DNA from: Emydura subglobosa
Taxonomy: Eukaryota > Chordata > Testudines > Chelidae
NCBI GenBank assembly: GCA_007922225.1
Contig: ML680053.1
Span: forward strand, 1,339,434 to 1,403,433
Direction of reading: 5' to 3'
Length of the DNA stretch: 64,000 nt
In this document: piece by piece, positions 21,265-32,440 of the stretch
Layout: each line of letters starts with the position of its first letter
Numbering within the stretch: position 1 is the first letter of the stretch
The notes under the pieces: model-generated
Databases searched by the model: none
The model's input: the letters and a program-made list of their open reading frames with translations, nothing else
What the model was told of the DNA's origin: nothing
Translations under genes and position numbers: made by a program

Positions 21265-21819
21265 TGTAGGAGAGTAAAGAGTTAAAGCTGGATAAGTGGT
21301 CAGGCCTAAATTACAGGGAACGGGGTCAAGGCAAGGGCAAACCTTGTTTCTGTTAATTGGTGTAAATTCTAGTTAGTCTGTTATATCTCTTCTCCTCCCT
21401 TCCTGGCCATCTGTGCAGGGGATGAGTCTATCACCATTCCTGTGCAAAGCCTTTTGGTGGGAAGAAAGCATCATCTTCCTTCTCCCCCTGGCATGCCTTT
21501 ACTTCAAAGAATGTTAGTGTAAAATGTATAGGTTTTAAGGTGATGTGCCTGACCTCTGTATGGTAATCCTGTAAACAACAAACAGGGGCGGGTATAACTA
21601 TATTCATTATGTAGTTGTTAATATTCATTTTATAGGTGTCAGTGTAACCAAATAAAGGAGTTGCTGGAAATGTATACATTTACATACAGTTATGGATAAA
21701 AGAATTGTAAAGTAACCCCCTTGTTGCTCACTCGCGGCGTCGAGGTGGAACGAGCTGGCAATAAAGGGTTCTGTCTCCCCAGTCCACCCCTGGGACAACC
21801 TGTTTGATTATTTCTTACA
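21265..21819 (+). mobile_element. Solo LTR of an endogenous retrovirus, 5-bp TSD
   Basis: A 555-bp unit begins TGTAGGAG and ends TTCTTACA, with imperfect inverted ends, and is flanked by exact 5-bp repeats GAAAA at 21260-21264 and 21820-21824. Internal order fits an LTR on the plus strand: ATAAAAG TATA-like box at 21696-21702, CG-containing stretch CACTCGCGGCGTCGAGG, AATAAA polyadenylation signal at 21760-21765, then a short U5 ending in CA. No gag, pol or env sequence is attached, so this is a recombination-derived solo LTR. The downstream primer-binding site is also absent, as expected. It could act as a promoter but nothing in the window shows that. Confidence 0.75.
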
Positions 21820-21824
21820 GAAAA

Positions 21825-22575
21825 AGAATGGAAATAGCTGCTAAATGTTTTGCTTCAGAAATATATACCGGTGCCACCCGCTCTTTTATATCTGCAAGCT
21901 CATCCTGATTGTTCTCTGATTCTGGACATTCCCATCTTCTAACATTTCTTTCAGGGCCTATGAAAAGTCCTTGCATGTCAAATACCATGACACTATGAGG
22001 GAGGAATTTCTCCCAGGAGACAGATTTAATCTGTTGTATCTAAACTGTTGCCATTGGACAAATGCTTGATAATGACCAGCCTTGAGGAGCAAGGAGTTCT
22101 GCCAGGCTGTTTTTCTTTTATGACTTCTTGGGTGAAATTGTTGATATTCTTTTATTAGATCTTATTGCTGCTCCCTGTATCTGATAAAACCAGGTTTTGT
22201 GTTTGTGTCAGACTCTAGCTCATTAAATTATTTAAATGAAGTCATTGTCTTCTGTCCCCATTCTGAAAGAGGAAATGGAGCATAAAGAAGGGTTTTGGAT
22301 GTTTGTGCCAGCCCATTCCTTTGGGGGTGGGAAGGGAGGTGAAAGGACAGCAAATACAAGTCTTCCAAATTCTTTTCATAATCAACTTCTCTACAATCCA
22401 CATGCTTCACCATGGTGACAGTGATCTGTGCCTCAAGAGACTGGTGTTTGCAAATCTACCTTTTCGACTGAAATGTCTCTCTTCAGGCATAAATAGCCCA
22501 GCTTTTACGCTAACCTCTTTCCCAAAACAATTTCTAGTAAGGCTTCAGAGGAAGTCATAACGTCCTGTTGTTAAT
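21825..22575. other. Intronic DNA without supported feature
   Basis: No gene or confident repeat is recognised. Confidence 0.45.
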
Positions 22576-22700
22576 CTCAGTAGTGCCTGAGGATCAACCA
22601 AGAATGGGCCCCATTGCACGAGGTGCTGTACAAACACACAGTAGTAGACAGTCCCTGCCCCAAAGAGCTTACAGTCTAAATAGACAAGACAAGCAGTGGG
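22576..22700 (+). mobile_element. Ancient reptilian dispersed repeat (unclassified)
   Basis: GGGCCCCATTGCACGAGGTG, CTGTACAAACACACAGTAG, ACAGTCCCTGCCCCAAAGAG and CTTACAGTCTAAATAGACAA occur in the order of a repeat I recognise from turtle and crocodilian DNA but cannot name. A shorter related piece (GGGTCCCATTGTGCTGTAGA) sits at about 23985-24050. Confidence 0.55.
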
Positions 22701-23214
22701 GGGAGCACAAGCAGAGCGAGCAGTGCTCTGGCAGCAAATGTCATGTTAATTCCATGACTTTTTTTGGGTGGGATTTAGTTAGGAGGGATAAGAAGAGGGG
22801 TGAGGAGAGGGTTCGAACAAACAGCCAATCAGCACAGGGCAGAGGTACTTCAGTCAGAAATGTAGAAAGTTATCTATTTGTTCAAAGGTCCCTGTTTTAG
22901 CTGCATTTGCAGCTGCTCCGACCAGCTGGAGTCTCTGGCTGATTCCTCTCTGCAGGTTTTTCCCCAAGGCCATATGGCCAGAGAGGGGAGACATCCCCTG
23001 GGTCTTAATCCCCTGCAAAGTGGGTGCGGGGAGTCTTAAATACAAACTAACTCAATTGCAGTGGATGCGCTCTCTGCTATTTTACAGATGTAAGCAAGAG
23101 AGAAAAGATGATTTTCATGTGAGATTTTTAAAATGAGCCTTAAAGGTCCAGAGACACTTTTCCAGGTGGCAGGAGGGACAGAGAAGACCTTGATGCTAAC
23201 AGAGGCCAGAACTC

Positions 23215-23370
23215 TTAAGGTAGCTCAGTGGTTTGAGCACATGCTTTGTATGTATGAGGCTGTGGGTTCAATCCCCACCACCTCAAGTTTGTCTTGCTCT
23301 CAGCAAGGGGTTGGACTCGATGATCTCTTGTGGTCCCTTCCTTCCAACTCTAATATTCTATGATGATGAG
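23215..23370 (+). mobile_element. tRNA-derived SINE with CR1-type 3' tail
   Basis: The head has both internal RNA polymerase III promoter boxes: an A box in TAGCTCAGTGGTTTGAGC at 23221-23238 and a B box GGGTTCAATCC at 23263-23273. The tail AGCAAGGGGTTGGACTCGAT, GATCTCTTGTGGTCCCTTCC, TTCCAACTCTAATATTCTAT is the CR1 LINE 3' end and closely parallels the CR1 copy ending at 61027. This structure is that of the tortoise Pol III/SINE family, known to share its tail with a CR1-type LINE that mobilises it. There is no complementary acceptor stem, so it is not a tRNA gene. Confidence 0.85.
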
Positions 23371-24374
23371 AAATGGAGAGTAGGTTAGTGGTAAATGAGC
23401 AGGAAAGGCAAAGTCCATGAGTGAAGCTGGAGGGAATCATGGAAGGTTTGAAAAACCAAAGGCTGTTAAGAAATAAATGTTAGCACCACCTCTGCCCCAG
23501 TGAAATCTTTTGGAAATAAGACATGATGTAGCATCAGTAATCCAGAACATGGCTCGTAAAGATGGCCATTTGTGGCCCCCAGTGTCCTTTTTTGACCATC
23601 TCTAGTTCATCAGGTCGCTGCTGAGTCACCCCGCCCCTCTCAGGTTTGCTTTTACAGCCTGAAACCTCAGTCTGAGCCTTTAATGCCATGGATTTTTCTG
23701 AGAGAGTTAGCTTTCCAGTAGAGGGGGTCTGGATTCAGAGGAAGGGGTGAGTGGGGAGAGAGCTTAAGATGCCCCCATTGTGGTGGAAGAAGATGTGCTT
23801 CATTATGAGAAATAACAATTACAGGTAAGGAAACTGACTCTCTCAAACATGGCACTGGCCGATTCTGGAGCTGGGATAGGTACAGCATTGCTCATGTTTC
23901 TGGCTTATATCAGTTAAGTACCTGTCTTAGCACTTTTCTTAGTATCTTACAAATTAAAAGGATCACACCAATTTGTATTTCAGTAGCCCCTTGAGATTTG
24001 CGGCCAATCTCAGGGTCCCATTGTGCTGTAGAAACAAAGCATGCCAGGCCCTAAGCTCATAGCTTAGTTTTGTAACAAGATTTGGTGCTTCAGACTGTCC
24101 TGAGTATCGTTCTGCTTCAGCTGATCACAAGATAAAATGATGAACATTAATCCATGTTTACAGTTCTGTAATAATTTCATTTTTATTAATGTGGTAGTGG
24201 GCCGACACGATGCCTATTAGAGACCCCGAGGGACCAAGCTTTAACTACAGAGCTCTTGTTAGATACGATGAATCGTAGAAATTGGATATGGGGAAGGTTG
24301 GCAGAAAAGACCTAAGGGGGTGGCTTGACCTTCCACTCAGGCTAGTCCTTAAACTTGGCCAGGGTCAGAGGAAG

Positions 24375-24620
24375 GATGTTCCAATGGCTAATGTGCTAGC
24401 CTGGGACTTGTGAAGGCAAGGTTCAATTCCCTGATCTGCCCCAGACTTTGCATGACTTTGAGTAAGTCACTTAGTCTCTGAGTTGCATTCCTCTCTGTAG
24501 AATGGAGATAATAGCACTTCCCTACCTCACAGGGCGGATGTTGTAAGGATAAATACACTAAAGATTATGGTATGATCACGTGCTATGGTAACGGAGACCA
24601 TATAGTTATCTAGGATAGAG
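24375..24620 (+). mobile_element. MIR/CORE-SINE relic
   Basis: CAATGGCTAATGTGCTAGCC, AGGTTCAATTCCCTGATCTG, GAGTAAGTCACTTAGTCTCT, AGAATGGAGATAATAGCACT and CCTCACAGGGCGGATGTTGT follow the MIR consensus order, ending in a reptile-type 3' part (TATGGTAACGGAGACCATAT). Confidence 0.8.
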
Positions 24621-26394
24621 AGAGGGTTTTAGTCCTACATGCCAGGAATCCCACATGACTTTGTTGCTTTCCTTCCATACTTTACTTCTGCAGAGCTGGT
24701 GATCATGATCATGCTGCACCTTTACAAATGTTTGGTTAGATTAAACTGATCCACAGAACAAATGTAAACTAAACTCCTTGTATTGGTAGCCACAACTTTA
24801 TTTCCTTTGGCTCAAGTTGTACCTTTTGAATGATGCATCCCAACAATTACTGACTCATTCCAATCAGTCATGCACTTTCCCAATCCTGCTTTCCTGCCTT
24901 TGCTCCCAGCATGTCCCTTTCTTTCTTTAAAGGCCCAGGACTATGTAGCATCACTCACAAGTTGTTCTTGGGGGAACTTGGATCACATATTGGAGGCATC
25001 TCGATCCATTCTTTGAGGAACTTAAAGGTGAGAACTTCCAAGAGGTGGAAGGAAGAAACAAAGCTTTAACGTAAGCATATCTGTGGTATACTGTGAAGAG
25101 AAACCATACTATTTTAGGATTTCTGCAGTATTGCTGTTTTTAACTGTACAGGATCCAAGCTCTCATTTTAATCTTTAGCACTTGTTGCACAGCCTCCCCA
25201 TGAGTCCAATTCTAGTGTCATGGGTATGTTAGATACACATGAATTCAATTTTGTGTCTACCTTATTAACCTAGTCTTTCAGAATAGTACTGTAGCTGTTT
25301 CTGATGACAAAAGGAGGTATGTTTATTCCTTCTCCACTCACCTTTTATGTTGATATCAAAGGCAAAATGGGACCACTTAAATTAGAGACGAATCTGAACC
25401 AAACACCATGCAGTTTGGGGTTGTTACAATTTGGATATATTCTCTCTAACTGAAATGTAGTCATCAGGTGTAACAATCTAAGTAAGGCCTTAGCCCAACT
25501 GGTAGCAGATCTACACTGGCTCCTGCATTGATTAAACACTCATATTTACAACTGCACCCCATTTTTATTCCCCAGTTTACCCATGGGTGGAGTCTCCTTT
25601 AGCCACTCATTCTTCAGAACTCATATTTCCTGTCTTACTGAGGAAGATTAGCAAATGTTCTACTTAATATTCCAAATAAAATGTTACCTTAAAGGTGTGA
25701 TGTGCAAATGTCTTTTTAAAAATAACCTAGTAAACCTTGGGCTTGTGCCTTTTTTGGGGGTGGTGGGGTGGGGGATACACTCTGTAGAAAGAAGGTCTGA
25801 AATTTTTTCCAGAAACCAACTTCTAAGAGTGACACTTTGGGGTTTTTTTGCATTAGAAGCATTAGGTCTTACCTTGAAAGGGTGTATGAATAAATGAGAT
25901 GAGATAGCAAAAATCAAATGGTAAAAATAAGCAACAGAGAGGATGGGACTTTTTTTTAGTTACTGTTTAAAACAAAAAAATCTTACTTTGTTTATATTCC
26001 TCTTGAGTGACTGACGTACTGTCTCCAAAATGTTAATGTCACTGGAGCAAAATAAACAAAGCTTTTGAACACTAAAAATGTTTCCTCTCTCAGTTGCTCA
26101 TTTGGCTTTTGCAAGATCTTCATCATTTCACTTGTTCTCCAGTTGTCATAGCCTAGGCTAAATAGGCTGGTGGGATGCTAATTGTCCCATACAAATGTAC
26201 ACAAGCTTTTCAGCAAAATAGTGGGAAGTGAAACTAAATCTCTTTCAAGTCTTGAGAGTGGAAGCCAAAAGCAATTCAGCTTAGGTGGCTTGCATAATGT
26301 GCACTTGATCATCTATATCCACTATAATTAGCCAACAGAAACTGGTTATTCCCCACTTCTCATCAGCAGCTTGCCAGGAGAGGCAGGATGGGCA
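24621..26394. other. Intronic DNA without supported feature
   Basis: AT-rich, no gene or confident repeat recognised. Confidence 0.45.
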
Positions 26395-26622
26395 GTGGTT
26401 AGGTCTATAGCCTAGGATTGGGGGGAGACCTGGTTTCAAGTCCTAGTTCCACCAGACTTGGTGTGTGATCTTGGGCAACTCACTTAGCCTCACTGTTCTT
26501 CAGTCCCCATCTGTAAAATGGGGATACTAGCAGCATTCTTCCTCACTGGAGTGTTGTGAGGATAAATAAAGGTGGTGAGATGCTCAGATACTATGGTAAT
26601 GATGGCAATATAAGTACTTTAG
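26395..26622 (+). mobile_element. MIR/CORE-SINE relic
   Basis: GCAGTGGTTAGGTCTATAGC, GGTTTCAAGTCCTAGTTCCA, GATCTTGGGCAACTCACTTA, CCCCATCTGTAAAATGGGGA and GTTGTGAGGATAAATAAAGG are the MIR head and core in order. The 3' part CTCAGATACTATGGTAATGA matches the copy at 24375-24620, so both belong to the same subfamily. Confidence 0.85.
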
Positions 26623-28542
26623 ATAGACCCAACCTTAAATCTAGCTGCAAAAGTAACCTTTGAAATGTCAAATTCGAAGATGAAAAAATAAAATGTCAAC
26701 TGAGCTTGCTAAAAAATATTCCAGGCTTGAGTTGGCTTTTTCCGTTATAAGTATGTTGGAAGCAAAATGTACATAGTGGGCTAATGAACTGTGAAATCTA
26801 CGGTATCTAAGACTGGAAAATTGCTTGCAAGTTCCTAGCTCCAAAATTGTCTTCCTCTTCCACTCCCACAGCTTCCTCTGCTGTCTAGAAGCAAAACCCA
26901 TGCTCTGGGCACTGTTGAAATCGGATGTTTGCTTAATTTTCTTTTGCATTCCCCATTTTTGTATAAGAGACCAAATAGTGTGACCGAGGAAGATTGTAGA
27001 CTTAAGTCTTTCCTCTCTGATGGGGGAAAAATGAGGTTGCATTACACATCTCTTTAACTGTGATGGTGTATCTTGCACAGGTCACGGCTCTTATTGCACA
27101 AATATAATTCAAAGACCTAAGCGATGGGGAACTTCCATCTGTTTGTAAAAGATGCATATTTGCAATTTCCTTCTGTCTGTCTCAGCAAAAGCTTCTGAAG
27201 TTTGTCTTGGGCAACTGGCATTTCAAAGATCAGGTGATGTCATTTGGACTCGCTTTTGTCCCAAGACTGCTTGCCAAAATTGGTGTTCGCGCTTTCAGCA
27301 GAACTTAAGGGCTCAAGGCAGCCAGACCTGCCCTCTAGTGGTCCCTGCAGCGATCGCACCCTTAAGCCTCCTCTGAGATCCTTGAGCAATACCCAGGGGA
27401 AACTGAGGCACACACACTATTCAGAGAAAACATTAAGAACGTTCCCACTTCGTCACAAACATCAGTTGGATTTTGCAGATGATCTGGTCTCCCAAAGGTT
27501 GGGGGATGAGAATGGGAGGAAGAGGTTCTCAGTATTTTATCCTGTGCTGTAAGGTTATCTGAATTGTTCTGAATGGAAGCCGGTTCTTCTAGATTCCTCT
27601 GTTACCTTCATCATATCAAAGGAAGGAATTCCTATTGTGGCATTGCTAGGTTCACTGCTGTGTTGGTAGTATTAAAGTATTCTAGAAATTGGTCCTGTGA
27701 ATCGCCTCCTGAGGACCAGTGTTGGAGCTTTGTCTATGCTGAGGTTTTTTCCCCTAACCCTTGCACTAGTGCAGCTCCAGCGCCTGGTGTTTCTACCATT
27801 TTATGGACCTGCTCTGAGCATGTTTGGGTGATACAGTGGTTAAAATCACTGCTGGCTTGTCAAGGGAATTAACCGGTGTTAGACATCTGGTGACTAAAGT
27901 GTGTATTGTGGAATGCTACACCTCTGAACTTTTGTTGTTCACTTGATATAACTAGAGCAGCTTCTGTATCTGGATTGTTCCTGAGATGAGAACTCCACTC
28001 TTCCATGGTAAACACAGGCTAAACTGCTTTGTCTGAAATATGAGCATTTGAAATTTTTGACAGTTTGACGCAACCTCTTATGTCAAATATCTTTTCCATC
28101 CCAAAATGAGTACAGTCTTGGAATCTGTCTTGCAGTGCACCATTTTTGATATATCCCAGTCTGGAGTGCTTTCCTGGATTACTGGTGTCTAGCAGGACGG
28201 CTGATAGGCCACCATACTTCTGTCGGTTGGCAACAACTCACAGTCACTACTGACATGGGCTGGGTTAGAACAGACAATAATTGACACATGCTGGTGACTG
28301 AGGGAAATCTCTGTATTCCATTAACTAATTCCTTGACCCATCCCGAATTTTGCATTTTGTTTAGTAGCCTTCAGATGAACTTGCAGTGAAGGACATAACC
28401 AGAGTTTAAACTGAGAGGAGGAGGCGCTAGAAGTTCCAAACCAATGCAGAAGAAGCTATGATTTAGTGTTGAGATTATCACTGAGGCAGAGATTCTAATA
28501 ATATATATTAAAGGGCAAAAAACTTATTAGCCCAGAGTTAAG
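26623..28542. other. Intronic DNA without supported feature
   Basis: A 136-codon minus-strand open frame at 26668-27078 is the longest here. It lacks a recognisable domain, has a composition expected of AT-rich DNA and no neighbouring exon signals, so it is treated as chance. Confidence 0.45.
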
Positions 28543-29297
28543 GTTGCCCAGTGATAGCATACGCTCTTCCAGAGTGTCGAGTTCAGCAAAACGCAAACTT
28601 CTGAAAACCAGAAAATAGAGTTAAGGGAAATGCCCACACAGCCTTAACTCCATCCTGTGGAGCTGGCACTGACTGGGAATTATCTGCTTGCACTCCAGAT
28701 GCATTCACAGGTGCAACTATATGGAATGGTGGAGGAATGAATCGGAGCAGCTTGGAAGAGCTGTGCTTGTGATATGAAGAAATCTAGGTCTGAGTGCCCC
28801 CCCGTGTGGGTTTCCAAAGCAAAGAGGTGCATGTGTACCTTGAAGTTCTACTCCGTATCATTTTGATGCAGAATTGTGTAGGTTGTGTCAGTAGCAGGCT
28901 GGTCTTGTGGTGATCTTGCTATGGATGCTGTCAGTAGTGAGGTGGGATGTAAGCAATATCTGGATTTAATGGTGGATAGGGGAAAGTGTCGGCTTAAGTG
29001 GTATCCTGTGTTCAAGTGGGAAGGGGTTGTAGAAAGGCATGAAGTGGCTGTTAAATTTTACAAGTGTGGTATTGTGAGCAGGCTCAGTGTTTGTGCGCAG
29101 GTCAAGTGCAGGTAGCACCTCTCCATGACAGTGATGGGCCAGTGGGGTGTCCAAGTTATGGGCGTATTGGGGCATCCGTCAAAGAGGGAAGGGTTAAGGT
29201 GGCATGAGTGTTTACCTTAACTCTGAATTTCTGAGTTTTCAGAGAGTTGACTGTTGCTGAACACTGTTCTAGAAGGGCACAAACTATCACCAGGCAA
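28543..29297. mobile_element. Foldback/MITE-like element with 108-bp inverted arms
   Basis: The left arm 28543-28650 and the reverse complement of the right arm 29191-29297 align along their length: TTGCCCAGTGATAG with TTGCCTGGTGATAG, GTTCAGCAAAAC with GTTCAGCAACAG, TTCTGAAAACCAGAAA with CTCTGAAAACTCAGAAA, and AGAGTTAAGG with AGAGTTAAGG followed by CCTTAACTCC with CCTTAACCC. The interior of about 540 bp has no transposase. Long terminal inverted repeats around a noncoding centre are typical of foldback elements and MITEs. No target duplication was identified and the superfamily is unknown. Confidence 0.65.
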
Positions 29298-29439
29298 CAG
29301 TAAATTTGCATTAACTAAGTATTTTGCCATTTTATCTCCTAGTGTTTTACACAGAGAAATGCTTGTTAGGAGTTAGTGGTCATTTAGGCAGCTATACTTC
29401 TAACCTACGTTTAAAATTGATATGTTATTGTGGCTAGGT

Positions 29440-29625
29440 AGTAATCGAAAGGTATATACTGCATTTCATCAGATGTCAAAGAACTTGTATCATTATTCCC
29501 ATTTATAGATGGGAAACTGATGCAGTGATCATACGACTTGCCCAAGGTCACCCAGCAGGCCAGAGGCAGAACTAGGGATTTTCCCAATCCCATGTTTTTC
29601 CACTAGGCCACATGGCTGCCATGTG
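29440..29625 (-). mobile_element. MIR/CORE-SINE-like relic, antisense
   Basis: TTATTCCCATTTATAGATGG, GACTTGCCCAAGGTCACCCA, GCAGGCCAGAGGCAGAACTA and TTTCCACTAGGCCACATGGC read as antisense MIR core and head. It is the same arrangement as 19225-19425. Confidence 0.75.
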
Positions 29626-30429
29626 ATTTTTTTTCCCCCAGTGCTCTCCCTTCCCCTATACAATTTGTTATAATGGAATGTGGGTAACGGTAATGCTTTG
29701 AAATGCATGAAATGTGTAGTTGCTAAGAGCTGGTGAGAGAAATCTCATCCATGGTCTGTGTTCCAAAACCTTGACAGTTTTATTCCATGGTTGTTACAGT
29801 AACTTTAGGTGTGTGACAGAAGACTTTCGTCTTCCCTGTCCCACCATTCTCTGCAGCATGTGCCCCCCTTCAACATTTCCAGCTCACCCCCGTCCCATTA
29901 AGTGGCACTGTAGAAGCCATTGCTCCTTGCTGTGTCCTGTTCTCCACTGCTGCGGACACATATCATGGGCAGCAGCTTACCAGAAGGCTGTATGCTGCCT
30001 TAGTTATGTAGCTCGAGCTTCCCACTGAGCTGGACACTCACTCCCACCCCTGATCCCCCACAGGGACTCCTGCCCCTGCTTCAGCCAAGTTTTCCCAGCC
30101 ATGCCCCAGGTCCACCCTCCTCCAAACTGGGCCCTTCCTCCATACGCTCCAGCCAGCTCACCCACCCCCCACAGGGGTGATGTTTATCTTAACTATTCAT
30201 TTTCTGGATTTCAGATGTTTTAAATGTTACCTTCAGTCCCCCTATCCCAAATCCCAGCTCACACGGAGGAGCAGGGAGAAGGGCTCAGACACCCCTAGAG
30301 GAGCAGGGAGAAAGGCTCAGGCCCTTGACAGGGTTGGGGCTCCCCCGTAGCCCAATGTGCACAGAGAAGAGACAAATTCATGGCAGACACCCTACTCACT
30401 CCTTAAACCCAGGCTTTCTTTGCTGTCCC

Positions 30430-30950
30430 ACACGTTCTCCAACCCCTTCCATCTTCTTCCGTGCCCCCAACCCCTCTTCCCTTCCCTACCACATATTCCC
30501 ATTCAACTGCCTCCTCATAATACTCCCATCCCTCACTACAGACCCAAACCCCTTTTCCTCTGTTACCACCCACTCGTGTCCCTCTAATCACCCCGCCCCC
30601 CCAGTAGTGAGCATTCATTTGTCTCCTTTATTTTCTTTTCAAAACTAATTTCAGCACCTTCTGAATTTTCTGATGAGCTCAGATTACAGATCTCCTAAAT
30701 GAATACATAAAAAACTTGACAGAGGCAGATTTTTCCAAAATGCTTACAGTTCATCTGTGGATTTCTGCCCAGGGTGGGTTTCAAACTTCAAAGTTGCTGG
30801 AAACTTAATTTATTGAAATGCTGTTTTTGTTTTTGCTTGTTTTTCTGGGCGATGTATTTCAGGAAAGTCTTGCTCAAATGACCCTTCATTTGGATCACTA
30901 ATCCTACCGTGCGCTCCCGGGAGGCATGATAAATTTCAAGACCATCCATG
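30430..30950 (+). repeat. Unclassified dispersed repeat, copy 1
   Basis: This copy shares TTTTCTTTTCAAAAC, TTTCAGCACCTTCT, CTGCCCAGGGTGGGTTTCAA and ATTTGGATCACTAATCC with a second copy about 1.3 kb downstream. A C/T-rich left part (30430-30620) precedes the shared blocks. No coding domain is visible; the 107-codon frame at 30325-30648 is just the pyrimidine-rich tract translated. Confidence 0.55.
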
Positions 30951-30980
30951 TAAGCAAGTCATCGTGGATTGTGGAACACT

Positions 30981-31250
30981 AAGTTCGTGTCTATGCTTCA
31001 GCGGCACAGCTATGGCCCTGCAGTTGTGCTGCTGTAGTGTAGATGCTTCCTATATCAACATTTTCCTGTCGGTATATTAATAGTCTCTGAGAGGTGGTAG
31101 CTAGGTTGACGGAATCCTTCCATTGACCTAGAGGAGTCTATGTTGCAGGTTGATTGACTTAACTACAGCTCTGAGGATGTGAAATTTTTCACAGCCATGT
31201 GCAAGGTATCTAGGTCGATCTAATTTTTAAGTGTAGAGCAAGCCTAAGAG
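30981..31250. mobile_element. hAT-like MITE
   Basis: GTGTCTATGCTTCAGCGGCA, TGTAGTGTAGATGCTTCC, GGTAGCTAGGTTGACGGAAT, CTTCCATTGACCTAG, TGTGAAATTTTTCACAGCC and AGTGTAGAGCAAGCCTAAG reproduce the motif order of the copies at 45430-45678 and 58135-58398. Target duplication not resolved. Confidence 0.7.
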
Positions 31251-31869
31251 TTGACCTTAACCGGAAGAGCTTCCCAACCTTACCTAGAACAGAGTTGGTG
31301 CTGCCTCATAATATTGTATGAAAATAGAGGGAGACTAGTTGACAAGAAGGGCTCTACACACCCATCAGCAGCACAGCAGGCTCAGAGAGGTGTGAAGTGA
31401 CCCATTCATCTCAGTGAGATGTTCTCAGGTAAAAGTGAATACTCCTTGCAGGTTAATAGAGCCTAAAACAATAAGCGAACTGCTCCATTCATCGAAGTGG
31501 GTGTTCCCTTTCTGCTGGAGAGCTTAATATGTGTCAGGCATACCCATTCTCCGCTCCTCACCCCATTCTCAACAAGGTGTGCCTGTTGTAAGCCCCCCAC
31601 CGAGAGGGGCAGTGCTTCTCCAGATCCTGGCTCACAATTCTGGGACATATATGGGAGCAAAGCTAAGAGACCCTCATGGGGCAGGGACCTTCAGATCTCG
31701 GTTCACATGGTGGTGATGAGGGGATGTCAACCCCTCAGATAGGGAAGCCCCCTTTAGAACCTGGGTCATATGTGAGGGCGAGGAAGAGGGGTGTTCCCCC
31801 CATATAGATGCGCAAAGTGGCCCCAGATTGTGGCACACACATGGGATGGGACTATGGGGTTGACAGGTG
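31251..31869. other. Intronic DNA without supported gene
   Basis: GC-richer than surroundings; may include the left part of dispersed-repeat copy 2. Short open frames at 31463-31742 have no domain. Confidence 0.4.
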
Positions 31870-32440
31870 CCCCTGCCCTGTTCTCCCCATCACACTCCCA
31901 TGTCCCCTTTCCTTTCCCCATCACCCTCCTCTTCCACTAAACCTTTGCTTGTTTAGTTTTCTTTTCAAAACATCATTTCAATGCCTTCTAAATACTGTGC
32001 TGTACTCAGATGACGTTTCCCCAAAATAAAAATATCCCTTTGATGGAGACAGCTTGTGCAACATGCCTTCTGGTTTTACTTCTGCCCTGGGTTAGATTTG
32101 AACTCAGTACCGGGGGGGCTGCTCAGGTTTGAAGAGTGTAACAGAGCCACCAGGTCCTGTGAGATAGAATGCATTTTCCAGATAGTTAGTTAGCATCGCT
32201 TGGCACCTGGCTCAGTGCAATTCATTGGAGTAGTCCTGGAGCATTGGAGACACTGTTGCAGTTATTGGAGTTGTGGTTTGCTCACTATCTGAATATTGCC
32301 AGAATGTGTCAACTTAAAGAAAAGTGGTTTTTTTCCTGTTGCTTGGGAACCCCTTGGTTAAGTGCCCCCAAATTTAGATCACTGACCATACCCCGCACCC
32401 TCATTAGGTGCACTAAATTGTAAGTCAATCTGATTGACTA
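31870..32440 (+). repeat. Unclassified dispersed repeat, copy 2
   Basis: This second copy of the 30430-30950 family has the same blocks in the same order: TTTTCTTTTCAAAAC near 31956, TTCTGCCCTGGGTTAGATTT near 32081 and ATTTAGATCACTGACC near 32371. The spacing between the last two blocks is about 165 bp larger than in copy 1, so one copy carries an insertion or the other a deletion. Confidence 0.55.

Noticed and set aside
23221..23280. tRNA gene
   Set aside because: A and B boxes are present but there is no paired acceptor stem, and the sequence continues into a CR1-type tail, so it is a SINE head.
26668..27078. 136-codon minus-strand frame as a gene
   Set aside because: No recognisable domain, AT-driven composition, no splice sites or neighbouring exons; frames of this length occur by chance in 64 kb.
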